A stretch of DNA of 59,290 bases, taken from Pseudoalteromonas sp. XMcav2-N. GTDB lineage: Bacteria > Pseudomonadota > Gammaproteobacteria > Enterobacterales > Alteromonadaceae. Shown one piece after another: positions 40,151 through 49,464 of the stretch. How positions within the stretch are numbered: position 1 is the stretch's first letter; every line of letters starts with the position of its first letter. The notes under the pieces are model-generated. The model had not been told where the DNA came from. It worked only from the letters and a program-made list of their open reading frames with translations, and made no database searches. The translations under genes were made by a program, and so were the position numbers. The DNA lies in contig NZ_JAMXSF010000024.1 of assembly GCF_024124545.1 (NCBI RefSeq), positions 1-59,290 on the forward strand, written 5' to 3'.

Positions 40151-40790
40151 CCAGAGCATGTTCCGGCACAGTGGCGTCTTCAGCAGGATAACCGGCAATT
40201 AACAGCATATATGGACGTTCATTTTCCTTATCCCGTTGGCAGATTTCAGTCAGAAAGCTCATGGGCTTAGGGGTGTGTGTCAGTGTTGCCAGACCCGCAT
40301 GGTGTAAGGCCTGGATCAGAAAACCGGTGGCAATGCCAACGGACTCATGCACGTAGTAGTTGGTATTTTTATCTTCCGTGTGGATACCGCCTTTTTTCTG
40401 GCTGAAGATAGCGATTAACCAGGGAGCATGTTCCAGATAAGGTTTGTCTGCATCGGTCCCCAGCGGTTTTAAGGCATCGAGCCACTCTTCACCTGCACGA
40501 CCCTCATAAAAAGCCTGCTCCTGTTGTTCAGCGGCGGCGCGGATCTGTTTCTTCACGTCCTGGCTGTGGATAGCAACAAAATGCCATGGCTGGTGGTTGG
40601 CGCCGCTGGGCGCTGAGCCCGCGGTTTTAATGCAGGCTTCAATAATCTCTTTGGGTACTGGTCGGTCGCTAAAACTGCGGATGGTATGACGACGCTTGGC
40701 TTCATCCAGAAATGCAGTCGCACGGCTGAGCATTTCATCCTGTGGATATTCAATAAAGTCGTTGAGGGGCACGTTCGCATGTTGTTTCAT
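40113..40790 (-). CDS. Iodotyrosine-deiodinase-like nitroreductase-fold flavoprotein
   Basis: 225 residues of the FMN nitroreductase fold: RRHTIRSFSDRPVP at the N-terminal phosphate site and SAPSGANHQPWHF. It has the active-site lid of iodotyrosine deiodinase: Glu91, Tyr95 and Lys116, spaced +4 and +21 as in the human enzyme (Glu157, Tyr161, Lys182), plus THTPKPM, where a Thr may contact flavin N5. These residues bind the amino acid zwitterion of halotyrosines. It could remove halogen from iodo-, bromo- or chlorotyrosine. AAGGT precedes the ATG. The 3' end overlaps the convergent adaptor gene. Confidence 0.78.
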   Translation of the reverse strand: MKQHANVPLNDFIEYPQDEMLSRATAFLDEAKRRHTIRSFSDRPVPKEIIEACIKTAGSAPSGANHQPWHFVAIHSQDVKKQIRAAAEQQEQAFYEGRAGEEWLDALKPLGTDADKPYLEHAPWLIAIFSQKKGGIHTEDKNTNYYVHESVGIATGFLIQALHHAGLATLTHTPKPMSFLTEICQRDKENERPYMLLIAGYPAEDATVPEHALVKKPLEEIATFL

Positions 40791-41042
40791 GATTTACCTT
40801 TATCTTTTTTGTTTATAATTTGTTATATCCTGACTGCGTTTCCCTTGCAACCGACCGACATTAAGCGCGCTGTTGCAATGTAAAGCTGGCGATGGTCCGA
40901 CGGCAATTTTACTTTACCTTTGCTGGCTAGAGTAAAAATGTGCCAGTTATTCCTATTGGTTATATTGAACATTCGCGACCAGCACTCTGTCACTATATTG
41001 GGATCTGCTACTATAGCCGCTCAATTCTGAACGGAGGTCACT

Positions 41043-41705
41043 ATGTATCAGCATGTATGGGAATCAGGTGAGTCGATTGCATTGCCCGTTGGCAAAGCGG
41101 TGTGTGTGGGTCGTAACTATGTTGCACACGCCGAAGAACTCAATAACCCGATTCCGGATAGCCCACTACTTTTTATCAAACCCGCGTCGGCGTTCTGCCA
41201 TTTTCAATCACCACTGAGACTTAATAGCGCACTGGGTGAGCATCACTACGAAGCGGAGTTGGTACTCCTGGTGGGCAGCAAGATAGACCACACGACAAGT
41301 GTGCCATTAGAGCACATCAGTGGTATCGCCACGGGGCTGGATTTAACGTTAAGGGATTTACAGTCTGAATTGAAGCAACAGGGACATCCCTGGGAATGTG
41401 CGAAAGCGTATGATAACAGCTGTAGCCTTACACCATTCAGACCGGTTGATGGACTGGATGAAAGCAGCGTGTTGCACTATGCATTTTGGCAAAATGGCCA
41501 GTTAAAGCAGCGTGGAGACAGCAGCTTGATGATTTTTAACCTGCATACCCTGCTAAAGGCCTGTGCTCAATATTTCACCTTGGTACCAGGTGATATCGTT
41601 ATGACCGGCACACCCAAAGGAGTAGGGGCTTTACAATCCAAAGATGAGCTGACTTTGAGTCTGCTCGATGGTCCTGCTTATTCTGCGACGGTGGACATTA
41701 GCTAA
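41043..41705 (+). CDS. Fumarylacetoacetate hydrolase-family protein
   Basis: 220 residues, single FAH domain like YcgM. VCVGRNYVAHAEEL, metal-binding HHYEAELVLLVG, and late MTGTPKGVGAL are all present. Family members hydrolyse or decarboxylate acylpyruvates and oxaloacetate. GGAGG lies 7 bases before the ATG. purT follows after about 90 bases. Confidence 0.88.
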   Translation: MYQHVWESGESIALPVGKAVCVGRNYVAHAEELNNPIPDSPLLFIKPASAFCHFQSPLRLNSALGEHHYEAELVLLVGSKIDHTTSVPLEHISGIATGLDLTLRDLQSELKQQGHPWECAKAYDNSCSLTPFRPVDGLDESSVLHYAFWQNGQLKQRGDSSLMIFNLHTLLKACAQYFTLVPGDIVMTGTPKGVGALQSKDELTLSLLDGPAYSATVDIS

Positions 41706-41793
41706 GCGGTTCGTTTATCTGGTTTGCGATGTTGTCAGTGCAAAGTGTGCTACTGTTTGTGCCAATCTGTTGAACGTTATTAAGGATCAAGTC

Positions 41794-42981
41794 ATGAAAG
41801 TAAAACCTCTTGGGACACCATTTAGTGCGACGTCATGCAAAGTATTATTGTGTGGTGGTGGCGAGCTGGGTAAAGAAGTGGTGATTGAATTTAAACGACT
41901 TGGTGCAGAGGTGGTGGTACTGGATCGCTATGACCATGCGCCAGCGATGCAAGTTGCTGATCGCAGCTACACTCTGTCGATGCTCGATGGTGACAAACTG
42001 GCTGCTGTCATTGAGCAAGAGCAGCCTGACTATATTGTGCCTGAGATTGAAGCCATTGCAACCGATACCTTAGTGGCGCTGGAACAGCGGGGCTATACCG
42101 TCGTGCCCTCAGCGAAAGCCACGCAGCTGACTATGAACCGTGAGGGGATCCGCCGGCTGGCTGCGGAAGAGCTGGGTTTGGCAACGTCGCCCTACCGGTT
42201 TGTTGATACACAACAGGAATTCATCAGTGCGGTCGCTGAGATAGGCATGCCCTGTGTAATCAAACCTATCATGAGCTCTTCTGGTAAGGGACAAAGTGTG
42301 GTGCGCAGTGAGGCTGATCTTGAATCCGCCTGGGAGTATGCGCAACAGGGTGGCCGTGCAGGTCAGGGCAGAGTGATAGTTGAAGGCTTTGTCGACTTCG
42401 ATTATGAAATTACCCTGTTGACCATCCGCCATATCAACGGCACCAGCTTTTGTGAGCCAATTGGGCATGTGCAACAGGACGGCGACTATCAGCAAAGCTG
42501 GCAACCACAAGCGATGTCGGAGTTAGCTTTGGCGCGTGCCAAAGCAATGGCTGAACAGGTCACTGAAGCGCTGGGTGGGCGAGGCTTGTTCGGGGTTGAA
42601 CTCTTTATCAAAGATGATGAGGTGTATTTCAGTGAAGTCTCTCCGCGTCCTCATGACACCGGTATGGTGACCCTGATCTCTCAGGACCTGAGTGAATTTG
42701 CCCTGCATGTGCGGGCCATTCTGGGATTGCCTGTTCCTAATATTCAGTGTCACGGCCCGTCGGCATCCAGTGTTATACTGGTCGACGGCACGTCACAGCA
42801 GCTGAGTTTTACTCAGGTCGCCGAGGCCCTCACTGAAGCCGACACCGATTTACGTTTGTTTGGCAAACCAGAAGTGGCAGGCCGGCGCCGTATGGGGGTT
42901 GCACTGGCGCGTGATGAAAGCTGTGAACTGGCCACAGAGAAAGCAAAACGAGTAAGTTCAACCATAGGCACGATTTTATGA
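41794..42981 (+). CDS. purT: Formate-dependent GAR transformylase PurT
   Basis: 395 residues, ATP-grasp enzyme. VLLCGGGELGKEVVIEFKRL, the glycine-rich IMSSSGKGQSV loop and FSEVSPRPHDTGMVTL are all characteristic. It makes formylglycinamide ribonucleotide from GAR, formate and ATP in purine synthesis. The ATG at 41794 has AAGGA upstream and gives the normal length; a longer frame begins inside the FAH gene. ATGA overlap with the aldo/keto reductase. Confidence 0.95.
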   Translation: MKVKPLGTPFSATSCKVLLCGGGELGKEVVIEFKRLGAEVVVLDRYDHAPAMQVADRSYTLSMLDGDKLAAVIEQEQPDYIVPEIEAIATDTLVALEQRGYTVVPSAKATQLTMNREGIRRLAAEELGLATSPYRFVDTQQEFISAVAEIGMPCVIKPIMSSSGKGQSVVRSEADLESAWEYAQQGGRAGQGRVIVEGFVDFDYEITLLTIRHINGTSFCEPIGHVQQDGDYQQSWQPQAMSELALARAKAMAEQVTEALGGRGLFGVELFIKDDEVYFSEVSPRPHDTGMVTLISQDLSEFALHVRAILGLPVPNIQCHGPSASSVILVDGTSQQLSFTQVAEALTEADTDLRLFGKPEVAGRRRMGVALARDESCELATEKAKRVSSTIGTIL

Positions 42982-43865
42982 CACACAAGGTAATCGGCGA
43001 TCTGGTCGCCGGGTTCTGGCGTTTACTGGACTGGCAGCACAGCCCGGCTCAGACTTTAGATTTTGTAAAGCAACTGACAGAACTGGGTATACGTGACACC
43101 GATCACGCCGATATCTATGGCCAGTATGAATGCGAAGCGGCTTTCGGTCGTGCGTTGGCATTGGAACCGTCGGTCCGTGAGCAGATCCGTATTATCACCA
43201 AATGCGGCATTCGTCCGGCTTTGGCAAGTAAGGGGCTTGCGGGCAAAGCCAATCACTATGACTCAAGTAAAGCCCATATCATTGCCTCAGTGCAGCAGTC
43301 TTTACAGCACTTTGGCACAGATCGCATCGATACACTGTTGATCCACCGTCCTGACTATCTGATGGATGCAGATGAAGTCGCTGAAGCCTTTAACACACTC
43401 AAGCAAAATGGTGATGTACTGCACTTTGGGGTGTCTAATTTCACTCCTTCGCAACTGAGTCTGCTGCAGTCTCGTCTTGACTTTAAGCTGGTGACTAACC
43501 AGGTCGAGTTTTCGCCCTATGAGATGAAGGCACTGGATGACGGTACCTTAGATCAGTGTCAGCAGTTGAGTATTCCCCCTATGCTGTGGTCGCCTTTGGC
43601 CGGGGGACGTCTATTTGCATCACAAGATGACAAGGCGGTGCGTTTGCGTGCTTGTCTCAGTGAAGTGGCTGAAGAAGTAGGTGCCAGTGACATAGATGCA
43701 GTGATTTATGCCTGGTTGTTAATGCACCCAAGTAAGCCGTCCGTGGTGCTGGGCACCGGTAACATTGAGCGGGTACGTACGGCCGTGGCAGCACGTACGC
43801 TGACTTTATCCCGTGAGCAGTGGTATCGTATCTGGCAGGCATCGACCGGTCATAGCGTGCCTTAA
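42978..43865 (+). CDS. Aldo/keto reductase, YdhF-like
   Basis: 295 residues, TIM-barrel AKR. Catalytic set: Asp and Tyr in TDHADIYGQYE, Lys in IITKCGI, His in LLIHRPDYL; NADPH site near VVLGTGNIERVRTA. YdhF is an enterobacterial relative of unknown substrate. Translationally coupled to purT by ATGA. Confidence 0.88.
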   Translation: MTHKVIGDLVAGFWRLLDWQHSPAQTLDFVKQLTELGIRDTDHADIYGQYECEAAFGRALALEPSVREQIRIITKCGIRPALASKGLAGKANHYDSSKAHIIASVQQSLQHFGTDRIDTLLIHRPDYLMDADEVAEAFNTLKQNGDVLHFGVSNFTPSQLSLLQSRLDFKLVTNQVEFSPYEMKALDDGTLDQCQQLSIPPMLWSPLAGGRLFASQDDKAVRLRACLSEVAEEVGASDIDAVIYAWLLMHPSKPSVVLGTGNIERVRTAVAARTLTLSREQWYRIWQASTGHSVP

Positions 43866-43883
43866 ACCTGTGAGGGACTGGAC

Positions 43884-44570
43884 TCAGAGCGTAAAGTCCA
43901 GTGCATAACTTACATAAGCCTTGATGTCATCATCGGCATCAAGGTCTGTTTTCACTAATCCCAGTGTAAACCCTCCGGTGCTTAAACTGACGCCATAATC
44001 CATATAGCTATCATCCTCACCCGTCCATTCCATGACGGTATCACCACTGGAGCGTCCAATATGCAGACCCAGTTCAGACTCTGCAAATACCGAAAATGCT
44101 GCGTTCAGTTCCAGATATAACATGTCTTCTTCTGTGGTGGAGTCATCCTGGGCGGTAGTCAAGTGACTCAGTTTGATGGTGATAAATTCCCAGCCCAGAG
44201 AGGCATAGAGTTCACCAAAGTCGATATCTCCTGCTGCGTCCGGGTAGGCATAGTGAATATAGCCCACGTCATAGCTCACTTGATTGAACTCGCCACTGAA
44301 TCCCGCATAGAGATCTAACTCGTAGCTGGTGCTGGCCGCATCGCCAAAATCTACGTTGGATGCCCAGGCGCCAAGGTAGAATCCCTTGCCGCTGTCGTAA
44401 TCCAGCCCGCCGGAGACTGCGGCACCATCATCTGACTGGGTAATGCCGCGCCAGAAATAGTTTGAGCTGGCGGCCACATTGGCGCTGACTGTACCGGCAG
44501 ATTCTGCGAAAGCCATTGAATGGGTGAGCAGCAGTGAAATTGCACAGATCAATGAGTGTTTTTTATTCAT
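43884..44570 (-). CDS. TorF-type outer-membrane protein (TIGR02001)
   Basis: 228 residues. Signal peptide ending MAFA (residue ~21), then the family hallmark ANVAASSNYFWRGITQSDDG, followed by alternating beta-strands and a final aromatic-containing strand YALDFTL. A predicted small beta-barrel or porin. The start at 44570 has AGAGGA upstream; the longer frame from 44591 is less likely. Confidence 0.85.
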   Translation of the reverse strand: MNKKHSLICAISLLLTHSMAFAESAGTVSANVAASSNYFWRGITQSDDGAAVSGGLDYDSGKGFYLGAWASNVDFGDAASTSYELDLYAGFSGEFNQVSYDVGYIHYAYPDAAGDIDFGELYASLGWEFITIKLSHLTTAQDDSTTEEDMLYLELNAAFSVFAESELGLHIGRSSGDTVMEWTGEDDSYMDYGVSLSTGGFTLGLVKTDLDADDDIKAYVSYALDFTL

Positions 44571-44765
44571 GTAGAGTCCTCTGGAGCACAAAGTAGTTGT
44601 CGTGCGTGAGGGTGCAATGGCTAAGCCAGTCTTGAATAAATTATGCTTTATTGGTTTTATAGTTTTGATTTTTATAAATATAGTTTGAGCTTGGAGTGGG
44701 TTTTTGTAGAGCGGAGCGGGGCTGAGTATGCACGCAGCTGGTGCAGATATGCTCGATGTTGCACA

Positions 44766-44797
44766 ATAATCAGGCAGCTTGTCTACTGCCTGATTAT
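44766..44797 (-). terminator. Strong hairpin behind the unknown 388-residue gene
   Basis: Perfect 12-bp stem ATAATCAGGCAG / CTGCCTGATTAT, 8-base loop, 17 bases after the stop. On the minus strand it is followed by TGTGC only, so the U run lies within the stem foot (ATTAT). Confidence 0.7.
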
Positions 44798-44814
44798 CTG
44801 AGCGAATGGTTCAA

Positions 44815-45981
44815 TTATCCGAAAATGGTACGCATCAGTGAGATGGTTTCATCGACGCTGCGGCCTTTTTCTACTTCGGCAATAATGGAGTCGCGTTTGG
44901 CTCGGATATGTTCCGGAATACTATCATCACTTAAAGCACGGTCAACCAGCGTTTCTGCTGACTCTTTCGTACGACGAGTCGTTTTGGTCCCACCACTGCT
45001 TGTTGTCCGCTTAGGCTTATTCAGCAGTTTGTAATAGTTTGAGCTCTGCGGCGTATCTTCGTCTGCATAATAGAACAAGCACGGCAGTAAAGCCTTAATA
45101 GCAAGCAGGCGGGCTTCGGAGTCGTCTGCGGCAGTACCCGTTGCAAACCAGGGCATCCTATTGATGGAAACAACCACATCCTGCCAGTAACGTTCGAAAT
45201 CCCGGTTGGTCAGTTTCGCAATGCCCAACGCCTGACACAGGGCATCCAGCTTACTGTTGACCAGCGGCGTGAACACATCCGGGCGGCGCATTGCCAAAAG
45301 GCGAGTAGCCGGTGCCAGAGTCGGCTTTTCATCGCTGTGACCAAATGCCATCAGGTAAGCCAGTACAAACTCCTGGTAATGCTGCTCCGTCACTTCGCCT
45401 TCCAGTGGGATATGGGCCAGCGCAGTATCAAACTCGCCGGGCAAATCGGCCAGTAACTGATGGAACCCTTTGGCACTTTTCGTTGACGCAAACCACTCAA
45501 CATCAAACTGATACACACTGGTATCCAGGCTGGCTGCGTGTTTGCCACTGAATGCCAGGCGATCTTCGCTAATCATGCCTTGTAAGGGGGTTGTACGTAG
45601 TGGTGCAAGGTAATCGATCAGTTTTAGCTGCTCGTCCAGTGCCAACACCGTCTCACGTTGACGAATGAATTCGCAGATCACAGGCCAGGGCGCAATACGC
45701 AGAGTTTTTAGCTGCAAAAAGCTGATGGCACTGATCAACATATCCTGAAGCTTCTTCACGATAGGCAGTTGATGGTCGTCAAGCAGCTCAAAGTTAATGC
45801 GGTTCTTCGCTACATCCAGCAGTTCATAGCACCACCCCAGAAAGTCTTCAGGATGATTTTCGACCTTTACGGCCATCAGGTTGAGACTGATCTCGGTCGC
45901 CTGTTTCAGGATGTTCTGGTAAATCTGACTTTCTTGTTCGCCCAAAGCCATGTTCGACGGTGAAATGAGCAGCTTCTTCAT
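44815..45981 (-). CDS. Conserved unknown protein, 388 residues
   Basis: Not recognised. No signal peptide or membrane helix; cytoplasmic and mostly helical. Residues ~175-285 hold the most constrained-looking part (EFVLAYLMAFGHS, then RLLAMRRPDVFTPL and RDFERYWQDVV). A basic Ser/Thr/Gly linker follows (RTTSSGGTKTTRRTKE, ~325-340), then a charged helical tail with SIPEHIRAKRDSII. The single gene has its own terminator. The layout suggests a globular domain joined by a flexible linker to a helical tail that may bind a partner or nucleic acid; this is a guess. The start at 45981 is chosen because the six residues before it (MENRCD) run against no ribosome site. Confidence 0.75.
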   Translation of the reverse strand: MKKLLISPSNMALGEQESQIYQNILKQATEISLNLMAVKVENHPEDFLGWCYELLDVAKNRINFELLDDHQLPIVKKLQDMLISAISFLQLKTLRIAPWPVICEFIRQRETVLALDEQLKLIDYLAPLRTTPLQGMISEDRLAFSGKHAASLDTSVYQFDVEWFASTKSAKGFHQLLADLPGEFDTALAHIPLEGEVTEQHYQEFVLAYLMAFGHSDEKPTLAPATRLLAMRRPDVFTPLVNSKLDALCQALGIAKLTNRDFERYWQDVVVSINRMPWFATGTAADDSEARLLAIKALLPCLFYYADEDTPQSSNYYKLLNKPKRTTSSGGTKTTRRTKESAETLVDRALSDDSIPEHIRAKRDSIIAEVEKGRSVDETISLMRTIFG

Positions 45982-46192
45982 GTCGCAGCGGTTCTCCAAC
46001 TAGAGGGTTAAATACAGACTATTCAGTTTAGCGAAAGGTCGGTAAAACTGACAAGGGCGTGGATCATACCGAGATCTCTCGCAAGTGCAATGCGAGATAG
46101 TCCAGATTGAAAAATCTTCCCGGGTGAAGGTGAATTTATCGACCAAATCGCTATCATAGAATGAGTCATTGATGATTTATAAAGGAAGAGAT

Positions 46193-48142
46193 ATGAAACG
46201 CGTGCTCAAACTGATAGGCGCTCTGGTGTTATTGCTGTTGGTTGCCGTTGTTGTCGCTCCGATGCTAATCCCGACTTCCGCGATTATTGCGCAGTTAGAG
46301 CAACAGGTCGAAGCGAATACCGGCCGTAAGCTGGCAATCGCAGGCGACAGCGAGCTCAGTATTTTACCGCGGCTGAATATTACCCTCAACGATGTACGCT
46401 TTGAGAACATGCCCGGGGGCAGTCAACCCGATATGCTGACGATGGAGCAGCTGGCAGTCCATATCCCCTGGGTTTCGCTGTTTTCCGGAGAGTTTAAGCT
46501 AGAGCAGTTCGTGATCCGCAATCCAAAGATTTTGCTGGAAAAGAATGCCGCGGGACAGGCCAATTGGGTATTGGCGCTGGGCAAGGGCACCACACCTGCA
46601 CAACCAACAGAGCAAACACCGGCTTCATCAGGCCCGGTGACATTACCAGCAGGGTTTGATATCGCTCTGGGCGAAGTGGCTATTTATGGTGGTGAGCTGA
46701 TCTATGCTGATGAAACATCTGGCGCGCGTCATACGTTGTCTGATTTAGCTCTGACTATCACCTTACCTTCTCTTTATCAGGCGCTGGAATTGGATGGTAA
46801 GGTGACCTTTCAGGAAGAAACGTTTGCCCTTAACATGACTGTTGACACCCCTGCAAAGGCGATAGAGAGCAAAGATTTCAGCTTTTCACAGGCTCTGGAA
46901 TCGCGCCTGGTTAATATGACCTTTGATGGGCAAATAGTGCAGCAAGGCAAGGTTTTTAGCGGCGCATTAAAGCTATCCGGCGATTCAGTAAAAGAGATTG
47001 CGCAGTGGCAAAAGGTTGAACTGAACGCCAAACCCGAGGCCTTTAATCAGTTCGAAGTGATCGGAGAAATGCGTTTTGCCAATGATGTATTCGCATTGCA
47101 GTCTTTAAAAGCCAAGCTGGATAAGCTCGATATTGAGGGGCGTAGTGAGGTTAACCTAGGAGAGCGCCTGGCTGTGACGGCCGATGTTGACCTGGGTATG
47201 CTGGATCTGAATCCTTATTTGCCAGAGCCGGTTGAGGCTCCTGAACAGCCAGATAGTGCACCGGGTGAACCACAACCCATTGTCTGGGACGACAGTGAAA
47301 TTGATTTGTCGGCACTGAATATGCTGGACGCCAAGGTGGTGATCCGCTCCAGCGGTCTGCGCGCCAGAGAGATTAAGCTAGGTGCTAACCAGTTTTCTGT
47401 TGCACTGAATAAGGGAAAAGCAAAGCTGTCTATGGATAAGTTTGTAGCTTATGAAGGTAACGGTAAAGGGGTGGTTCATGTCAATGCTGCGACTAAGCCG
47501 TATCAAATCACCACCAACTTTGCCCTTAATAATATCAATGCCGAGCCGCTTCTGACCGATGCGATTGGTTTTGACAAGGTGCTGGGTAAGGGTAGCCTGA
47601 ATTGGGACCTGGAAACCCGGGGCGTCAGCCAGAAACAGTTTGTCTCGGCGCTGGCCGGGGAGCTGGCATTTGAGTTTAAAGATGGGGGTGTGAAAGGCGC
47701 AAACCTGGCCGAAATGGTGCGCAAAGGCAAAGAGATGCTTAAAGGCAACTTCTCTTCTGTCTCTGAGGGCATCAATGCGGACTTTGACCCAAACCAGAAA
47801 ACAGACTTCTCGGCACTGACTGGCAGCTTTCAATTTCTCAATGGGGTTGGCCGTAACCGCGACCTGATTTTAGCAAGTCCTTTGATCCGTATTACCGGAG
47901 AAGGTGAAGTTGACTTGCCAAAAACCTATGTGAACTATCGAGTGGTTACCGGCATTGTCGATACCATTGAAGGTCAGCAGAGCCAGGACGACAGCACAGG
48001 TTTTAAAGTACCCGTCAGAATTAAGGGTCCATTCCACAAGGTGGAAACTAAGCTGGATCTGAGTAGCGCGGCTAAAGACAAAGCCAAAGACGCGGTAAAA
48101 GACAAGCTCAAAGACAAGTTGAAAGGCTTTTTTGGCGGCTAG
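46193..48142 (+). CDS. AsmA-family inner-membrane protein
   Basis: 649 residues. One N-terminal membrane helix (~5-25) then a long periplasmic beta-rich body: AsmA N-terminal domain (SELSILPRLNITLNDVRFEN) and the C-terminal AsmA part near residues 470-610 (KGSLNWDLETRGVS; LIRITGEGEVDLPKTYVNYR). A lysine-rich tail (KDKAKDAVKDKLKDKLKG) ends it. AsmA-like proteins of the TamB/YhdP class are thought to carry phospholipid between membranes. A strong AAAGGAAGAG site precedes the ATG. Confidence 0.9.
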   Translation: MKRVLKLIGALVLLLLVAVVVAPMLIPTSAIIAQLEQQVEANTGRKLAIAGDSELSILPRLNITLNDVRFENMPGGSQPDMLTMEQLAVHIPWVSLFSGEFKLEQFVIRNPKILLEKNAAGQANWVLALGKGTTPAQPTEQTPASSGPVTLPAGFDIALGEVAIYGGELIYADETSGARHTLSDLALTITLPSLYQALELDGKVTFQEETFALNMTVDTPAKAIESKDFSFSQALESRLVNMTFDGQIVQQGKVFSGALKLSGDSVKEIAQWQKVELNAKPEAFNQFEVIGEMRFANDVFALQSLKAKLDKLDIEGRSEVNLGERLAVTADVDLGMLDLNPYLPEPVEAPEQPDSAPGEPQPIVWDDSEIDLSALNMLDAKVVIRSSGLRAREIKLGANQFSVALNKGKAKLSMDKFVAYEGNGKGVVHVNAATKPYQITTNFALNNINAEPLLTDAIGFDKVLGKGSLNWDLETRGVSQKQFVSALAGELAFEFKDGGVKGANLAEMVRKGKEMLKGNFSSVSEGINADFDPNQKTDFSALTGSFQFLNGVGRNRDLILASPLIRITGEGEVDLPKTYVNYRVVTGIVDTIEGQQSQDDSTGFKVPVRIKGPFHKVETKLDLSSAAKDKAKDAVKDKLKDKLKGFFGG

Positions 48143-48159
48143 CAGACAGCAAATCTTCT

Positions 48160-48185
48160 CATGCCGGGCTTAGTTGCCCGGTATG
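48160..48185 (+). terminator. Hairpin after the AsmA gene
   Basis: 10-bp stem CATGCCGGGC / GCCCGGTATG (one G-T pair) with a 6-base loop, 18 bases after the stop. Followed by TTATAC only; moderate terminator. Confidence 0.6.
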
Positions 48186-48321
48186 TTATACAACAAATTC
48201 ATAGCCTTAATCCCACCATAAGCTTCCTTCAGAAAACCTTCAGTCACCTAATTTACTCAGCTTTGTCAGAATAAAAGTCTGAGTAAAATCTAAACCTGGT
48301 CTTTTTCCTGTGGAGGGATGT

Positions 48322-49155
48322 ATGACAAGCATGACACGACTACTGACTCTTTTAGGCTGCACGCTCTGCCTGTCTGTTGCTGAGGCCGACACTCCGGTGG
48401 TAACAGACAAGCAGCATGCTGATGTATTCAGCTATCCTGAGGGGGCAAAATATGCGGTGAGTCTGACATTTGATGATGCCAGAGCAAGTCAACTAGACGT
48501 GGGTGTCCCAATTCTTGATAAGTATGGCGTGAAGGCCACCTTTTATGTGATGCCAGATCCTGTACAAGCGCGCCTAGACGATTGGCGTAAAGTTGTGGCT
48601 ACGGGGCATGAACTCGGCAATCATACCCACTCTCATTTGTGTACAGGCAACTTTGCCTGGTTGAGAGCACAGGATAAAGGGCTGGAGCAGGTTGACCTTG
48701 CCTGGCTGGAACAGGACATTCTTAAAACTAACCAGTTTTTGAAAGCCCGGCTCAGTGTAGAACCAAAAAGTTTTGCCTACCCCTGTGGTAATACCTTTGT
48801 TGGTCGCGGCGCTCTGGTGAAAAGCTATGTGCCTCTGATTGCCAAGCATTTCAGTTCCGGGCGCACCTGGCTGGATGAAACTGCTAACAATCCGACCTAC
48901 ACTGACTTCGCACAACTGACAGGAATACGCATGGATGGTATGCGCTTTGAGGAGTTGAAAACAATGATCGAAGCACTGCGCGAAGACAACAAATGGATCA
49001 TCCTGGCAGGCCATGAAGTTGGTGAAAACGGACTTTATAGTGTGGATAGTAAGGTGTTGTCACAATTAATTCATTACCTTCAAACGCCGGAAAATGGCTA
49101 TTGGATCGACACCGTTGATAAAGTGGGGACTTACATAAAAATGCATCGTAATTAA
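48322..49155 (+). CDS. Exported polysaccharide deacetylase-family protein
   Basis: 277 residues. Signal peptide (LLTLLGCTLCLSVAEA, cut near residue 21) and a NodB domain. Motif 1 TFDD (Asp51, Asp52), motif 2 H-T-H-S-H (101-105) for the metal, motif 3 region FAYPCGN, and a late AGHEVGENG. It would remove N-acetyl groups from a polysaccharide or peptidoglycan in the periplasm. GGAGG precedes the ATG at 48322. Nothing in its neighbourhood names the substrate. Confidence 0.85.
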   Translation: MTSMTRLLTLLGCTLCLSVAEADTPVVTDKQHADVFSYPEGAKYAVSLTFDDARASQLDVGVPILDKYGVKATFYVMPDPVQARLDDWRKVVATGHELGNHTHSHLCTGNFAWLRAQDKGLEQVDLAWLEQDILKTNQFLKARLSVEPKSFAYPCGNTFVGRGALVKSYVPLIAKHFSSGRTWLDETANNPTYTDFAQLTGIRMDGMRFEELKTMIEALREDNKWIILAGHEVGENGLYSVDSKVLSQLIHYLQTPENGYWIDTVDKVGTYIKMHRN

Positions 49156-49464
49156 CTTCGCCTGAGTGTTTTTTGTGCGCTGAGAGTGGGTTATAATCGA
49201 GGCTGCTTCATCCCACCTGCATAATTAGTTTGACTGCATGACTTGTGAACGGGCGGTTTGTCCCCATATCCCTGTTTTACAGCAAGTTCGGCACAGCGGT
49301 GTAGTCAAATTAATTAAAAATTGAACTATCTTTAGCGCTGCTTTGCTGTTACAATTGCCCGCCCTTGAAACACGACACGTTCGTAATTTGAGTGGAAATT
49401 AATCTAAATGCTTAGGTTTTAAACAAAATCTAGGCGAGTTGTAATTACACCGGAGCTCATCAAG
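49156..49464 (+). promoter_or_regulatory. Control region of the spc operon
   Basis: 309 bases without a gene before rplN. A candidate -10 TACAAT (49350-49355) has a GC-rich discriminator (TGCCCGCCC), typical of growth-rate-controlled promoters; the -35 is not clear (TTGAAC at 49321 is 23 bases away, too far). TATAAT also occurs at 49192. A leader of about 100 bases would precede rplN. Proves that spc has its own promoter here, because no S10 gene lies upstream. Confidence 0.45.

Noticed and set aside
44592..44814. Possible small gene between TorF and its neighbour
   Set aside because: Only short frames without ribosome sites; contains promoter-like AT-rich DNA and the terminator hairpin.
44741..45034. 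Plus-strand frame near the TorF gene
   Set aside because: Crosses the terminator hairpin and runs antisense to the unknown 388-residue gene.
49192..49197. TATAAT before rplN as the main spc promoter
   Set aside because: No -35 at a usable distance was found; the site could be real but cannot be supported.
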